DNA from: CAYSSG01 sp964433635
GTDB lineage: Bacteria; Atribacterota; Phoenicimicrobiia; Phoenicimicrobiales; Stramentimicrobiaceae
DNA: 64,000 bases
Assembly (NCBI GenBank): GCA_964433635.1
Contig: CAYSSG010000001.1
Location: 65,278 to 129,277, forward strand
Reading direction: 5' to 3'
This document shows, in pieces, positions 52,108 through 61,677 of this stretch; the first letter of the stretch is position 1; each line of letters starts with the position of its first letter. Position numbers and translations under genes: made by a program. The notes under the pieces were generated by a model, which worked only from the letters and a program-made list of their open reading frames with translations, had not been told where the DNA came from and did no database searches.

Positions 52108-52797
52108 ATGTTTCCATTATGGGATGAGATGCCAACCAGAAGAATACCGGTTATTACCATTGTCCTGATTATCATCAATGCACTGGTATACTATTATCAG
52201 TCTTTTGTTGTTGCGGACAGCATAAAATTTATTTATGCTTTTGGTCTCATACCCTATGAATTAAGTCAGGGGGTAGATCTGGTTCCTTATGGACCTTCTC
52301 CGATTCATCTGACGATCCTATCTTCCATGTTTATGCATGGCAGCCTGATTCATCTCATCGGAAATATGCTTTATCTGTGGATTTTTGGCAATAACATTGA
52401 AGATTATCTGGGAAAGCTGGGGTTTCCTGTATTTTATTTCCTTACCGGTATAATAGCAGCTTTAGGACAAATTTTAATCAGTCCCCAATCAGAAGTTCCC
52501 ATGATCGGAGCCAGTGGTGCTGTGGCTGGTGTGTTGGGTGCATATTTTATATTATATCCCAGGTCCAGGATTACAACCCTGATTTTTTTTGGTTTTTTCA
52601 TTAGACTGATTAAAATGCCTGCATTATTTGTACTGGGACTCTGGATTGTCTTTCAATTAGTCTATGGACTGTCAAACCTCTCATTGTCGGAGGCAAATTC
52701 GGGAGTAGCCTATTTTGCACATATCGGCGGTTTTGTCGGAGGGATGGTCTTAATCAAATTATTTAGCCATCAGAAAAAAGAACAATTTATCATCTAG
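52108..52797 (+). CDS. Rhomboid family intramembrane serine protease
   Basis: Membrane protease with about six hydrophobic segments in 229 residues. The catalytic Ser136 in GASGA and His205 in AHIGG form the dyad, and HGSLIHLIGNMLYL is the conserved loop/helix 2 motif. The family N-terminus MFPLWDE begins at ATG 52108. A TTG at 52078 is also in frame and has AAGGA nearby, so ten extra residues are possible. The substrate is unknown. Confidence 0.92.
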   Translation: MFPLWDEMPTRRIPVITIVLIIINALVYYYQSFVVADSIKFIYAFGLIPYELSQGVDLVPYGPSPIHLTILSSMFMHGSLIHLIGNMLYLWIFGNNIEDYLGKLGFPVFYFLTGIIAALGQILISPQSEVPMIGASGAVAGVLGAYFILYPRSRITTLIFFGFFIRLIKMPALFVLGLWIVFQLVYGLSNLSLSEANSGVAYFAHIGGFVGGMVLIKLFSHQKKEQFII

Positions 52798-52812
52798 TGT
52801 CAGGACAGAATA

Positions 52813-52845
52813 GCGTAAAATAACTTTTCTCAATACGTTATTTTT
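52813..52845 (+). terminator. Probable terminator after the rhomboid gene
   Basis: AAAATAAC pairs with GTTATTTT around a 12-base loop and the stem ends in a T-run (TTTTT), about 20 bases past the rhomboid stop. Confidence 0.55.
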
Positions 52846-52927
52846 GATAATATTGAATCATTAAGCTATCATTTTGAAAGATTTTTCATTGAATCATTTT
52901 TCTGAGAAAGGAAAGAATCCGTAGTTC

Positions 52928-53869
52928 GTGATTACAACTGTAACCCTTAATCCGGCATTGGACATAACGCTGGAATTAAACCGGGTTGTTCTGGATAGAT
53001 ATAATCAAGTTGAGAAAGTGAACAGGGTGCCTGGTGGGCAAGGGATCAATATATCCAAGGCAATAAGGGCTTATGGCCTTGATACAATGGCCTTAGGTTT
53101 TTTAGGTGGTCATGCCGGTCATTATATTGCTGAACAGTTGAGAGAAGATGGCATAACCACAAATTTCTGGCATATTGAAGAAGAAACCAGAACCAATATC
53201 ATCATTATCGAACATCAGGAAAGAAAACATACCCTGTTAAGTGACCCGGGTCCTAAAATAACCAAACAGGATCTTGAGCGTTTTAAATCAGTATATTCCA
53301 GGGTGATGGCCCAGAGCAAAATTGTTGCCCTGGCTGGTAGTCTTCCCAGTGATGTCCCGGCTGATATCTATCATCAGCTAATTCATATAGCACATGAAAA
53401 AGGTGTTTATACCATCCTGAATGCCTCAGGGGCTCCATTTGAAGCAGGTTTAGAGGCAAAACCATTACTGGCGAAGCCTGATTTAAGGGCATCGGCGGAT
53501 TGGATTTTGAATAAAAGGGTAAATGGACAGGAAACAGCGATTCAAGTAGCCAATGAAATTGTTGAACGCGGTATTCAGATTGCGGTGATATCCTATGAGG
53601 ATACCAGGGATATCATTGCCACCCCAGAGCAGGTTTGGTCAGCGGAGAGTAAGAATCAAAAAGTGGCTAATATCATCGGTACATCCGAAGCTGTGATTGC
53701 TGGATTTGCTATCAAGCTTGTAGAAGAAGAGAGGGAAGGTTTGCCGGATATGATTCGGTTTGCCATGGCTTGCGGATTAGCCAGTGCCTTGACGGAGGAT
53801 GAAGAATTTCATACCAGGGAAGAAATCTTTGAATGCCTGCCGTGCATTGAATTGAAGAGATTAAAATAA
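52928..53869 (+). CDS. PfkB-family kinase with altered active site
   Basis: Sugar-phosphate kinase fold of the 1-phosphofructokinase/LacC branch, 313 residues. The N-terminal TVTLNPALDITLEL, GGQGINISKAIRAYG and GFLGG match the family, as does a substrate-binding LAGSLPSD. The catalytic anion-hole motif GAGDS in the C-terminus is replaced by GTSEA (53678-53692): Asp becomes Glu. The preceding SYEDTRDI lacks the normal SLGxxGA pattern. It may have weak or changed activity or a regulatory role. The start is GTG. It is followed by a CBS protein, a pairing that hints at nucleotide sensing. Confidence 0.8.
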   Translation: MITTVTLNPALDITLELNRVVLDRYNQVEKVNRVPGGQGINISKAIRAYGLDTMALGFLGGHAGHYIAEQLREDGITTNFWHIEEETRTNIIIIEHQERKHTLLSDPGPKITKQDLERFKSVYSRVMAQSKIVALAGSLPSDVPADIYHQLIHIAHEKGVYTILNASGAPFEAGLEAKPLLAKPDLRASADWILNKRVNGQETAIQVANEIVERGIQIAVISYEDTRDIIATPEQVWSAESKNQKVANIIGTSEAVIAGFAIKLVEEEREGLPDMIRFAMACGLASALTEDEEFHTREEIFECLPCIELKRLK

Positions 53870-53887
53870 GAAGGACAGGTAAGAACT

Positions 53888-54361
53888 GTGAAAATAAAAG
53901 AAATAATGCTCAGGAATACAACCAGCATCATGCCGGATTGTCTCCTGGAAGATTTGATAAGGATCATGGCTGTTCAGCGACTGAATGGCATGCCTGTGGT
54001 GGATGAGGAACAAAAAGTCATTGGTTTTATTTCTCATCATGATATTATTCAAGCCTTGCTGCCCAATTACCTGGGCATTATTTCCAGCAACTCACCTTTA
54101 ACCGAATTTATCCAGTTATCCAAAAAGCTTAAAGAATACGCCTCTCATAAAGTGGAAGAATTTATGAAACGGGATATCATCACAATCGGAGAGGATGACA
54201 ATGATGTGATGGCTGCAGATCTGTTAATCAGGCACAGGGTGCATCATCTGCCCGTATTGAGAGACGGTTATCTGGTGGGAATTGTAACCATGAGAGACTT
54301 ATTAAAGGCGATGATTGAAACAGAAAATAATGAGAGTAACGAGCAAGAAGAGGAAAAATGA
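53888..54361 (+). CDS. Two-CBS-domain protein
   Basis: 157 residues made of two CBS repeats (about 1-55 and 90-150), with a helical linker. VKIKEIMLRNTTSIMPDCLLEDLIRIM and the second VEEFMKRDIITIGEDDNDVMAADLLI/RHRVHHLPVLRDGYLVGIVTMRDLL are typical. Such Bateman modules bind AMP, ATP or SAM-like ligands. The start is GTG. The stop overlaps the tmk start (ATGA). Confidence 0.87.
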   Translation: MKIKEIMLRNTTSIMPDCLLEDLIRIMAVQRLNGMPVVDEEQKVIGFISHHDIIQALLPNYLGIISSNSPLTEFIQLSKKLKEYASHKVEEFMKRDIITIGEDDNDVMAADLLIRHRVHHLPVLRDGYLVGIVTMRDLLKAMIETENNESNEQEEEK

Positions 54362-55038
54362 AAAAAGGTTTTTTTGTTACCCTGGAAGGATTTGAAGGAT
54401 CTGGTAAGACGACACTTTCCCAAAAATTACATCATATTTTGCTGAACAATGGTTTTGGAGCTGTAATAACCAAAGAGCCCGGGGGTACCTTAGCCGGAGA
54501 TAAAATCCGGAAAATCTTACTGGGTGGGGAAAGTGAAGGATTGGGCTATAAGGCAGAACTATTATTATTTGCCGCTTCCAGGTCTGAAAATGTCAGGGTG
54601 AATATTCGTCCTGCCCTGGAAAGAGGATTGATAGTCATAAGTGATCGCTATATTGATTCTACGACTGCTTATCAGGGATATGGTCGTGGAATAGATATGG
54701 AAATAATCCAATATTTGAATCATTTTGCAGTGGGCAATGTGATGCCTGATATTACCTTTTTTCTGGATGTTAATACTGAAATCGGTTTACAGCGCTCGTT
54801 AGTTCTCAACAAGCTGCAGGAGATGCGTTTTGAAGAAGAATTTATTCATAAGAAAAAGGTGAACGGGAAATTATTTCTGGATAGGGTACGAGAAGGCTAC
54901 TACCAGATTGCCAGGGAGAATCCCGATAGAATTCAGGTCATAGATACAAATCGGGAGGTTCATCTGGTATTAAATGATATAGTAAAAATATTAAGTGAAC
55001 GATTATTGAGAAAGTATCACAAGGGATTAACGTATTAG
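54358..55038 (+). CDS. tmk: Thymidylate kinase
   Basis: Phosphorylates dTMP to dTDP. 226 residues. P-loop GFEGSGKTTLSQ, DRY motif SDRYIDSTTAYQGYGRG, the dTMP-binding EPGG, and the LID with Arg residues (LDVNTEIGLQRS). Overlaps the CBS gene by four bases (ATGA). It continues into the holB-ricT-trmN6-rsmI-metG block also found in Bacillus, where the first gene is tmk. Confidence 0.95.
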   Translation: MKKGFFVTLEGFEGSGKTTLSQKLHHILLNNGFGAVITKEPGGTLAGDKIRKILLGGESEGLGYKAELLLFAASRSENVRVNIRPALERGLIVISDRYIDSTTAYQGYGRGIDMEIIQYLNHFAVGNVMPDITFFLDVNTEIGLQRSLVLNKLQEMRFEEEFIHKKKVNGKLFLDRVREGYYQIARENPDRIQVIDTNREVHLVLNDIVKILSERLLRKYHKGLTY

Positions 55039-55161
55039 ATTATCATCAGAATGTCTGTTAGAAAGGACAGTAACCGGTATAGAATATGCAATCTGTCTTC
55101 TTCTCTCGGCAGCCTGTAGAAAAAAATCACGAAGGAAATAATTTAGATTATCAGTGTAAAT

Positions 55162-56160
55162 ATGATTGATTTTAAAGAAATAGTCGGGCATAAAAAGCCT
55201 GTACAGATACTGAAAAACCTGATTAAGTATGATAGGATTGGTCATGCCTATCTTTTTGAAGGCCAGGAGGGTATCGGCAAAAGAATGACAGCGGTTGCCT
55301 TCAGCAAGGCAATCAATTGTATCCGACTTTCTGAGAATCAGGATCCATGCAACGAGTGTCCATCATGCCTGAAGATTGAAAAGAGAATTCATCCTGATTT
55401 TCAGATGATATCTACCCCTGATTCAGTCATTAAAATTGATCAGATTAGAGAGATAAAGCGCAATATCTTCCTTCAGCCATTGGAAAACAAAAAGAAAATC
55501 TATCTGATTGACAATGCTGAACGAATGACCGCAGAAGCAGCCAATTCTTTATTAAAAATTTTAGAAGAACCGCCGGAATTTGCCCTGCTCCTTTTAATAA
55601 CTGGCTTTCCTGAAGCTATCCTGCCCACGATTCTTTCCCGGTGCAGCCAATTATCCTTCAAATCACTCAGCCTGGAAGATCAGAGAAAAATTTTACAGAA
55701 GAGATTAACATCCTATCATGAAGAGGATTTAGAAAGGCTCATTCGCTTATCTTATGGAAGACCCGGAGAGGCCATGTTGCTTTCTGATGATAAGCAGAAG
55801 ATGGCAGAAAGAGATCAGTATATTGAGTTGCTGACCAGCCTGAAGCCTGGAGAGATGAGTGATTGTCTCTTTCGTTTGAATGAGAAGGTTTTCGTCAAAA
55901 TCCTGGATTCTTTTCTGGATTTTATCAATCTGATGATTCTCTGGTTTCGGGATATTCTTTTTATGAAAATAGGCATAAACAAGGACAAGCTTATCTTTCA
56001 GAGACAGATGATTGAGATTCAGAACTATGCTCGCTTCTATTCCAAAGAAAAGATTATTTCAATGTTGACCTATTTAGCAGAAATTCCGGAAAAATTAGAA
56101 AAGCATGTCAATCCAAAAATTCTATTGGAAAATATTTTTATTCAATTAGGTGATGAATAA
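55162..56160 (+). CDS. holB: DNA polymerase III delta' subunit
   Basis: Clamp-loader subunit, AAA+ fold, 332 residues. P-loop-like FEGQEGIGKRMT, zinc-finger cysteines DPCNECPSCLKI, the sensor-1 region LLLITGFPEAILPTILSRC (SRC motif) and the helical C-terminal domain. No strong ribosome site before ATG 55162; the 123-base space after tmk holds no visible yaaQ/yaaR homologue. The stop overlaps the RicT gene by one base. Confidence 0.92.
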   Translation: MIDFKEIVGHKKPVQILKNLIKYDRIGHAYLFEGQEGIGKRMTAVAFSKAINCIRLSENQDPCNECPSCLKIEKRIHPDFQMISTPDSVIKIDQIREIKRNIFLQPLENKKKIYLIDNAERMTAEAANSLLKILEEPPEFALLLLITGFPEAILPTILSRCSQLSFKSLSLEDQRKILQKRLTSYHEEDLERLIRLSYGRPGEAMLLSDDKQKMAERDQYIELLTSLKPGEMSDCLFRLNEKVFVKILDSFLDFINLMILWFRDILFMKIGINKDKLIFQRQMIEIQNYARFYSKEKIISMLTYLAEIPEKLEKHVNPKILLENIFIQLGDE

Positions 56161-56981
56161 TGCCAAAAATTATTGGAATTCAATTCAGCAGTTCCAGTTG
56201 TATTTATTATTTTAGATATGGAAAGTGTGTTCTGGATATGGGTGACCTTTGTGTAGTCAAGACCTCCATGGGTCTGGATATCGGGAAGGTTGTCGTGCCT
56301 GTGAAATTCATTCAGCCTGAAGAGGTTGCAGAACCACTGAAAAGGATTTTAAGAAAAGCCACAAAAAGTGATTATGAAAAATGGCTGAATATACAACTGG
56401 ATGAACGTGAGGCAAACCATATCTGTCAGGAAAAAATAGTAAAACATAATCTGGATATGCATCTCATTCGCAGTAAATACTTATTTGATAAAAGCCGTCT
56501 TATTTTTTATTTTTATGCTGACAACCGGATTGATTTTCGGGAATTAGTCAAAGAATTAGCTTCAATATTTAAAACAAAGATTGAACTGAAACAGGTAGGC
56601 GTCAGGGATAAGGCAAAAATGGTAGGAGGTCTTGGCATTTGCGGGAGGCCTCTATGTTGCTCTACTTTTTTATCTGAGTTCAGACCTGTCCCGATTAATG
56701 TTGCTAAGATGCAGAGTGTTGCTCTGAATCTGTCCAAGGTATCCGGATCATGCGGTCGGCTTAAATGCTGTCTTAATTATGAGTCCCAGTTCTATAAAGA
56801 GGAACTAAAAAAATATCCAAAATTAGGCAGCCATATAACTACCAGGGAAGGGAAAGAAGGAAAAGTCATTGAAGTGAATATTCTGAGTCGCTACATTCTT
56901 ATGGAAACAATCGAGAAAGAGGATAATGAACATATCAGAAATAGAATAAAAATAACGATTGAAGACTGGCAGGATAATTAA
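56160..56981 (+). CDS. RicT/PSP1-type protein
   Basis: PSP1 C-terminal family protein, 273 residues, the YaaT/RicT type. The conserved Cys pattern GICGRPLCCSTFL ... GSCGRLKCCLNYE probably binds an iron-sulfur cluster, as shown for B. subtilis RicT in the Ric complex that supports mRNA processing. The other Ric subunits (YmcA, YlbF) are not in this window. TAATG overlap with holB. The C-terminus (KYPKLGSHITTREGKEGKVIEVNILS) is family-typical. Confidence 0.9.
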   Translation: MPKIIGIQFSSSSCIYYFRYGKCVLDMGDLCVVKTSMGLDIGKVVVPVKFIQPEEVAEPLKRILRKATKSDYEKWLNIQLDEREANHICQEKIVKHNLDMHLIRSKYLFDKSRLIFYFYADNRIDFRELVKELASIFKTKIELKQVGVRDKAKMVGGLGICGRPLCCSTFLSEFRPVPINVAKMQSVALNLSKVSGSCGRLKCCLNYESQFYKEELKKYPKLGSHITTREGKEGKVIEVNILSRYILMETIEKEDNEHIRNRIKITIEDWQDN

Positions 56982-57086
56982 GGCACATACTTCCAGCTTG
57001 ACTGAATCAAAGGCCTGTTTTTTTTAATCATTATTAAAATCCCTGATCAGAATTAAGTTATCATCAAGAGGGGGATCGAACAGACA

Positions 57087-57785
57087 ATGATGGCTGAAAT
57101 TGACCTTCAACCCGGAGAGACAATTGAACAGCTGGGTAAATCTCAGTTAAAAATCATTCAGCATAAAGACAGCTACCGTTTTTCCCTGGATTCTCTTTTG
57201 TTGTCACAATTCGTAAAGGTAAAAAACAGGGAAAAAATCATAGATCTGGGAACCGGATGCGGTATTATTCCTTTAATGATTTATCATCCCACTCAGAGAA
57301 ACCGCATTTACGGTGTAGAAATACAGGATAAATTAGTCAGGATTGCTCAAAAGAATGTTATGATAAACCATCTGGAAAATCAAATATCTATACTCCATGA
57401 TGATGCAAAAAACCTACGTAGACAATTTCATAATGAATTCTTTGATGTAATCACTACAAATCCCCCCTACATTGCTTTTGGGAAGGGTAAGATTAGTATG
57501 AAAGATGATGAACGGTTGGCCAGACATGAGATACTTCTGACACTGGAAAATATCATGTCAATCTGTAGCTTTTTATTGAAAAAAGGGGGTAGGCTTTATC
57601 TTATTCATCGCGCAGACAGTTTTATTCCGGTTGTGATGTCCCTTAAAAAATATCATCTGGAACCAAAATTACTGCAATTTGTGTTTACCAGAAAGAATCA
57701 TCATGCCACAAGATTTCTCCTTGAAGCAAGAAAGGAAGGAGGAACAGAGCTAAGAGTACTGACTCCATTATTCCTGAATCATTAA
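57087..57785 (+). CDS. tRNA1(Val) adenine N6-methyltransferase-like (TrmN6/YabB)
   Basis: Class I SAM-dependent methyltransferase, 232 residues. SAM loop IIDLGTGCGIIPLM, catalytic NPPY motif (TTNPPYIAFGKGK), and N-terminal YRFSLDSLLLSQFV, all in line with TrmN6/YfiC that modifies A37 of tRNA. GAGGGGGATCG precedes ATG 57087. In Bacillus the equivalent (yabB) sits just before rsmI, as here. Confidence 0.9.
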   Translation: MMAEIDLQPGETIEQLGKSQLKIIQHKDSYRFSLDSLLLSQFVKVKNREKIIDLGTGCGIIPLMIYHPTQRNRIYGVEIQDKLVRIAQKNVMINHLENQISILHDDAKNLRRQFHNEFFDVITTNPPYIAFGKGKISMKDDERLARHEILLTLENIMSICSFLLKKGGRLYLIHRADSFIPVVMSLKKYHLEPKLLQFVFTRKNHHATRFLLEARKEGGTELRVLTPLFLNH

Positions 57786-57933
57786 ACACTTGATGGTGTT
57801 ATACTCAAAGAAGGTGGCTTAACATCTGTTCCAGTAAATTTCATTCTGATCATGAATGGCATGTTCGAATAGGATAATTAAACTGACAATTAAAAACAGG
57901 AAACCGAAAACTTATAAAGAAGAATTTATTCAA

Positions 57934-58803
57934 ATGACTCATCATCAGTCCGGAAAGTTGTATATCTGTGGAACGCCTATCGGGAATCTGGAGGATATTA
58001 CCCTGCGCTGTCTGAAGATATTACGCCAGGTTGATTTAATTGCCGCAGAGGATACCAGGCATACCAGAATATTATTGGATCGATATCAGATTCATAAACA
58101 GCTGATCAGCTATCACGAGTTTAATAAGGAGAAAAAGGCGCCCTTGATTTTACAGTTTCTGCAAAACGGACAGGATGTCGCCCTGGTATCAGATGCAGGA
58201 ATGCCGGGTATTTGCGATCCGGGTTATGAACTCATTAACCTGGCTATCGAAAATCAATTTCAAGTTATTCCGGTTCCGGGAGCAACAGCTCTCACAGCGG
58301 CACTGGCTGTTTCAGGTTTTGATATGAGCCGCTTTATTTTTGAAGGATTTATCCCGAAAAGAAAGACTGAGAGAGAACAGTTTTTTTCCGCATTAAAGGA
58401 GGAGAACCGAACCATGATCTTCTATGATTCTCCTTTCAGGGTGAAGGAGACCTTGAAGATGATTGAAAAGACAATGGGAAATCGAAAAATCGTCATGACC
58501 AGAGAATTAACCAAAAAATTTGAAGAGATAAAAAGAGGCAATATTTCTGATATGATTAACGAAATCAATGCCCGGGAAATCAAAGGTGAAATAACACTGG
58601 TCATGGAAGGCTGTCACCGAAAGAATGCATCCCATTGCACTGCGGATAGATTACTTCTTGTGGATGAAATCAAAAAAAAGATGAAAACTTACCTGAAAAA
58701 AGGTTATTATAATAAAGATATTGTTTTACTCATTACCAAAGAGTATGATATTTCAAAGAATCGGGTCTATCAGATGATTTTAGAAAACCAAGAGAAAGGA
58801 TAA
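57934..58803 (+). CDS. rsmI: 16S rRNA 2'-O-ribose C1402 methyltransferase
   Basis: Methylates C1402 of 16S rRNA. SAM-dependent tetrapyrrole-methylase fold, about 289 residues. LYICGTPIGNLEDITLRCLK, AEDTRHTRILL, DAGMPGICDPGYELI and FEGFIPKR are family motifs. The C-terminal 50 residues resemble a helix-turn-helix (DISKNRVYQMIL). ATG 57934 is chosen because it starts the conserved region; an in-frame ATG at 57856 would add 26 low-complexity residues without a ribosome site. Followed by metG 11 bases downstream. Confidence 0.93.
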   Translation: MTHHQSGKLYICGTPIGNLEDITLRCLKILRQVDLIAAEDTRHTRILLDRYQIHKQLISYHEFNKEKKAPLILQFLQNGQDVALVSDAGMPGICDPGYELINLAIENQFQVIPVPGATALTAALAVSGFDMSRFIFEGFIPKRKTEREQFFSALKEENRTMIFYDSPFRVKETLKMIEKTMGNRKIVMTRELTKKFEEIKRGNISDMINEINAREIKGEITLVMEGCHRKNASHCTADRLLLVDEIKKKMKTYLKKGYYNKDIVLLITKEYDISKNRVYQMILENQEKG

Positions 58804-58814
58804 CCAGGAGAAAG

Positions 58815-60731
58815 ATGGAAAAGAAAAAAGCTTATTATATTACCACCCCCATTTATTATGTGAATGATGTACCACATATCGGACATGCCTATACCACCAT
58901 TGCTGCTGACACCATGGCCCGGTTTAAACGGCTCCGAGGTTTTGATGTACTCTTTGCTACCGGTACAGATGAGCATGGTCAGAAAATTGCGAAATCGGCG
59001 GAAAAAATGGGAATGAAGCCCTTAGAACTTGCTGATCGCGTTGTAGCCAAGTTTAAAAATCTCTGGCCTATCTTACACATTAAGCCGGATGATTTTATCC
59101 GCACGACAGAGAAGCGGCATGAAGATGTTGTACAGAAAATATTTAATAAATTATATGAAAAGGGTGATATTTATAAGGGAGAGTATGAGGGGTGGTATTG
59201 TGTCCCCTGTGAGACTTTCTGGCCTGAAAGCCAGATAGACGGGAACAAATGCCCGGATTGCGGTCGCCCAATTGAGAAATTCAAAGAGGAAAGCTACTTT
59301 TTTAAGATGAGTCATTACCAGGATCAATTACTGAAGCATATTCAAGATCATCCGGATTGTATTCAGCCTGAATCCAGAAAAAATGAGATTGTAAGTTTTA
59401 TACAACAGGGCTTAAAGGATCAGAGTGTTACCAGAACCAAGTCCAGTTTGAATTGGGGAATTGATGTGCCTTTTGATTCCAGTCATGTCATTTATGTCTG
59501 GTTTGATGCCCTGATTAATTACGTGACGGTTGCCGGGTATGGCCTTGATGAAGAAAAGTTTCATTTTTATTGGCCTGAAGCGGTACATCTCATCGGCAAA
59601 GATATCGTGAGGTTTCATACCATTATCTGGTTTACCATGCTCATGGCTGCCGATATTCCTCCTCCGAGAATGGTTTTTTCACATGGCTGGTGGACGATCG
59701 AAGGTGAAAAGATGTCAAAATCAAAGGGGAATGTAATCGACCCCTATCAGGTTGCAGAAGAATTTGACGCTGATGCCTTCAGATACTTTCTGCTCAGGGA
59801 ACTTTCTTTTGGTCAGGATGGCAATTTTTCCAGGAAATTAATGATTCAGCGAATTAACTATGATTTGGCTAATGACCTTGGTAATTTACTCAGTCGTACC
59901 GTAGCGATGGTAAGAATGTTCTGTAACGGGAATATACCTTCCCCTGGCGGGGAAGAAGAATTATACGACATAGAATTACGTCAGCTGGCAGCAGATACCG
60001 TAGAAGCGGTCATCGGAGAAATGGACCAGATGTCTTTTAATCTCGCCCTGGAGAGCATATGGACACTGATAAGAAGGACAAACAAGTATATCGATCAGAC
60101 TGAACCCTGGTTACTGGGAAAAGAAAAGGGTAAAACCGAACGATTAAGCAGCGTTGTTTACTGTCTGGCAGAATCTTTGCGTATCATCTCTTTGTTGGTC
60201 TATCCCTTCATGCCCCGGACAGCATTGAAGATGTGGCATCAATTAGGTTTGGAAGAGGATATGGAAAAATTGAATATTCCGGATGATACACGATGGGGAA
60301 AATTGGAACCCGGTACCAGTGTAAATCCTGGCGAGAATTTGTTCCCCAGAATTGAGGAAGGTAAAAAGGTAATTCAGAAAAAACATTCAGAAGACATTCA
60401 AGTCATGCCTACTGTTTCCATAGAGGAATTTAAAAGATTGGATTTGAGGGTCGGTCAGGTCATTTCAGCAGAGGATATACCGGGTGCAGAAAAACTGCTG
60501 AAAATAGAGGTTGATTTTAGAGAGGAGAAGAGGACCCTGGTTGCCGGGATAAAAAAGCATTATTCACCTGATTCTCTTGTCGGTAAGAATATTATCGTTG
60601 TCTTTAATTTAGCGCCTGCTGAGATAAGAGGAATTCAATCCCAGGGAATGCTCTTAGCAGCTTCGGATAGCAATCAGGTAGTCCTTTTGACTACTGACAA
60701 GACTGTTGCTCCGGGGAGCAGAATAAGTTAA
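58815..60731 (+). CDS. metG: Methionyl-tRNA synthetase with C-terminal tRNA-binding domain
   Basis: Charges tRNA(Met). 638 residues. Class I signatures HIGH (PHIGHAYTT) and KMSKS (GEKMSKSKGN), a zinc knuckle (CVPC...CPDC), the anticodon-binding helical domain, and a C-terminal OB-fold tRNA-binding domain (about 530-638, FKRLDLRVGQVISAEDIPGAEKLLKIEV). AGGAGA precedes the ATG. No T-box leader is visible; the gap to rsmI is too short. Same order as Bacillus yabC-metS. Confidence 0.97.
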   Translation: MEKKKAYYITTPIYYVNDVPHIGHAYTTIAADTMARFKRLRGFDVLFATGTDEHGQKIAKSAEKMGMKPLELADRVVAKFKNLWPILHIKPDDFIRTTEKRHEDVVQKIFNKLYEKGDIYKGEYEGWYCVPCETFWPESQIDGNKCPDCGRPIEKFKEESYFFKMSHYQDQLLKHIQDHPDCIQPESRKNEIVSFIQQGLKDQSVTRTKSSLNWGIDVPFDSSHVIYVWFDALINYVTVAGYGLDEEKFHFYWPEAVHLIGKDIVRFHTIIWFTMLMAADIPPPRMVFSHGWWTIEGEKMSKSKGNVIDPYQVAEEFDADAFRYFLLRELSFGQDGNFSRKLMIQRINYDLANDLGNLLSRTVAMVRMFCNGNIPSPGGEEELYDIELRQLAADTVEAVIGEMDQMSFNLALESIWTLIRRTNKYIDQTEPWLLGKEKGKTERLSSVVYCLAESLRIISLLVYPFMPRTALKMWHQLGLEEDMEKLNIPDDTRWGKLEPGTSVNPGENLFPRIEEGKKVIQKKHSEDIQVMPTVSIEEFKRLDLRVGQVISAEDIPGAEKLLKIEVDFREEKRTLVAGIKKHYSPDSLVGKNIIVVFNLAPAEIRGIQSQGMLLAASDSNQVVLLTTDKTVAPGSRIS

Positions 60732-60780
60732 GATGGGTATTAAATAACACTTTTTTAGTGAATAGATCTCAGGAGAAAAA

Positions 60781-61677
60781 ATGAATCAGAATACAAATTC
60801 GGTGAAACATAAAAAAACTGGGAAAAAGTCAAAAAAAAACAGTCTGTTGGACAAATATTTTAATAGCCTGCTACTTGTTTTTTTAGTCATTCTTTTACTG
60901 ATATCAGTGAAAGGACAATATGAACTCAGACAGCTCTATCAATCATTGGAAAATATATCAACATCTTATCAGGAAATAAAAGAGGAAAATCTATTGTTGA
61001 GGACGAAAATAACGGAGCAAAATGAGAAATTGGATGATTTTAACATTCAACTGGGTAATTATGTGCGGGAGAGAATAACAAAGGATCAGTTCACTGAAGT
61101 TTATATGCAATTACAGGAACTGACCGGAATGATATCAAACGAGAACAAGCGGGAATTCTATATGAATCGCATTGTAAACATTATTTCCAGCAATAATGGG
61201 GAATTGGGAAGCGAAACCATTTATGAGATTGCAAAGAACATTTACGAAACAGCTGTGAAATATAATTTTAATCCGCTGTTAGTATGTGCCCTCATCAAGG
61301 TGGAAAGCAATTTTATTGTAGATTCAATATCCGATTCCTATGCCTATGGTTTGTGTCAGGTTCGTCGCTTTATTGCCCGGGAGTTGGCTGAAAATATCGG
61401 AATTGAGTGGGATGGAGCTGAAAAGACACTCTTTAATCCCGAAAAAAATATTAAAATCGGCATGCATTACCTGGCCTTGCTTTATGATGATTTTGGAGAT
61501 ATGAAATTAGCGCTGACTGCATACAACCAGGGTCCCTTTAGAGTACAGGAGTTAATCTCGGACGAAAACGGCATTCCTAATGGCTATACTGACAAAATAT
61601 TTGGTTTTTATGCTGAATATCGTGGTTTTTCCATTGAGGATATTGACGCGGTTTTGAATGAGGAAGTTACAGGATGA
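60781..61677 (+). CDS. Membrane-anchored lytic transglycosylase
   Basis: Peptidoglycan-cleaving enzyme. 298 residues: a Lys-rich cytoplasmic N-terminus (1-25), one membrane segment (about 26-43), a coiled coil (about 45-100), and an SLT/goose-type lysozyme domain from about 155 with catalytic Glu in IKVESNF, AYGLCQVR and ALTAYNQGP. Similar to MltE/Slt and Bacillus CwlQ-type enzymes. CAGGAGAAAA precedes the ATG. Its stop overlaps the manC start (ATGA). Confidence 0.9.
   Translation: MNQNTNSVKHKKTGKKSKKNSLLDKYFNSLLLVFLVILLLISVKGQYELRQLYQSLENISTSYQEIKEENLLLRTKITEQNEKLDDFNIQLGNYVRERITKDQFTEVYMQLQELTGMISNENKREFYMNRIVNIISSNNGELGSETIYEIAKNIYETAVKYNFNPLLVCALIKVESNFIVDSISDSYAYGLCQVRRFIARELAENIGIEWDGAEKTLFNPEKNIKIGMHYLALLYDDFGDMKLALTAYNQGPFRVQELISDENGIPNGYTDKIFGFYAEYRGFSIEDIDAVLNEEVTG

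Noticed and set aside
57000..57035. Terminator after the RicT gene
   Set aside because: A T-run (GGCCTGTTTTTTTT) is present but no convincing stem pairs upstream of it.
58804..58814. T-box leader before metG
   Set aside because: Only 11 bases separate rsmI and metG, too short for a T-box.
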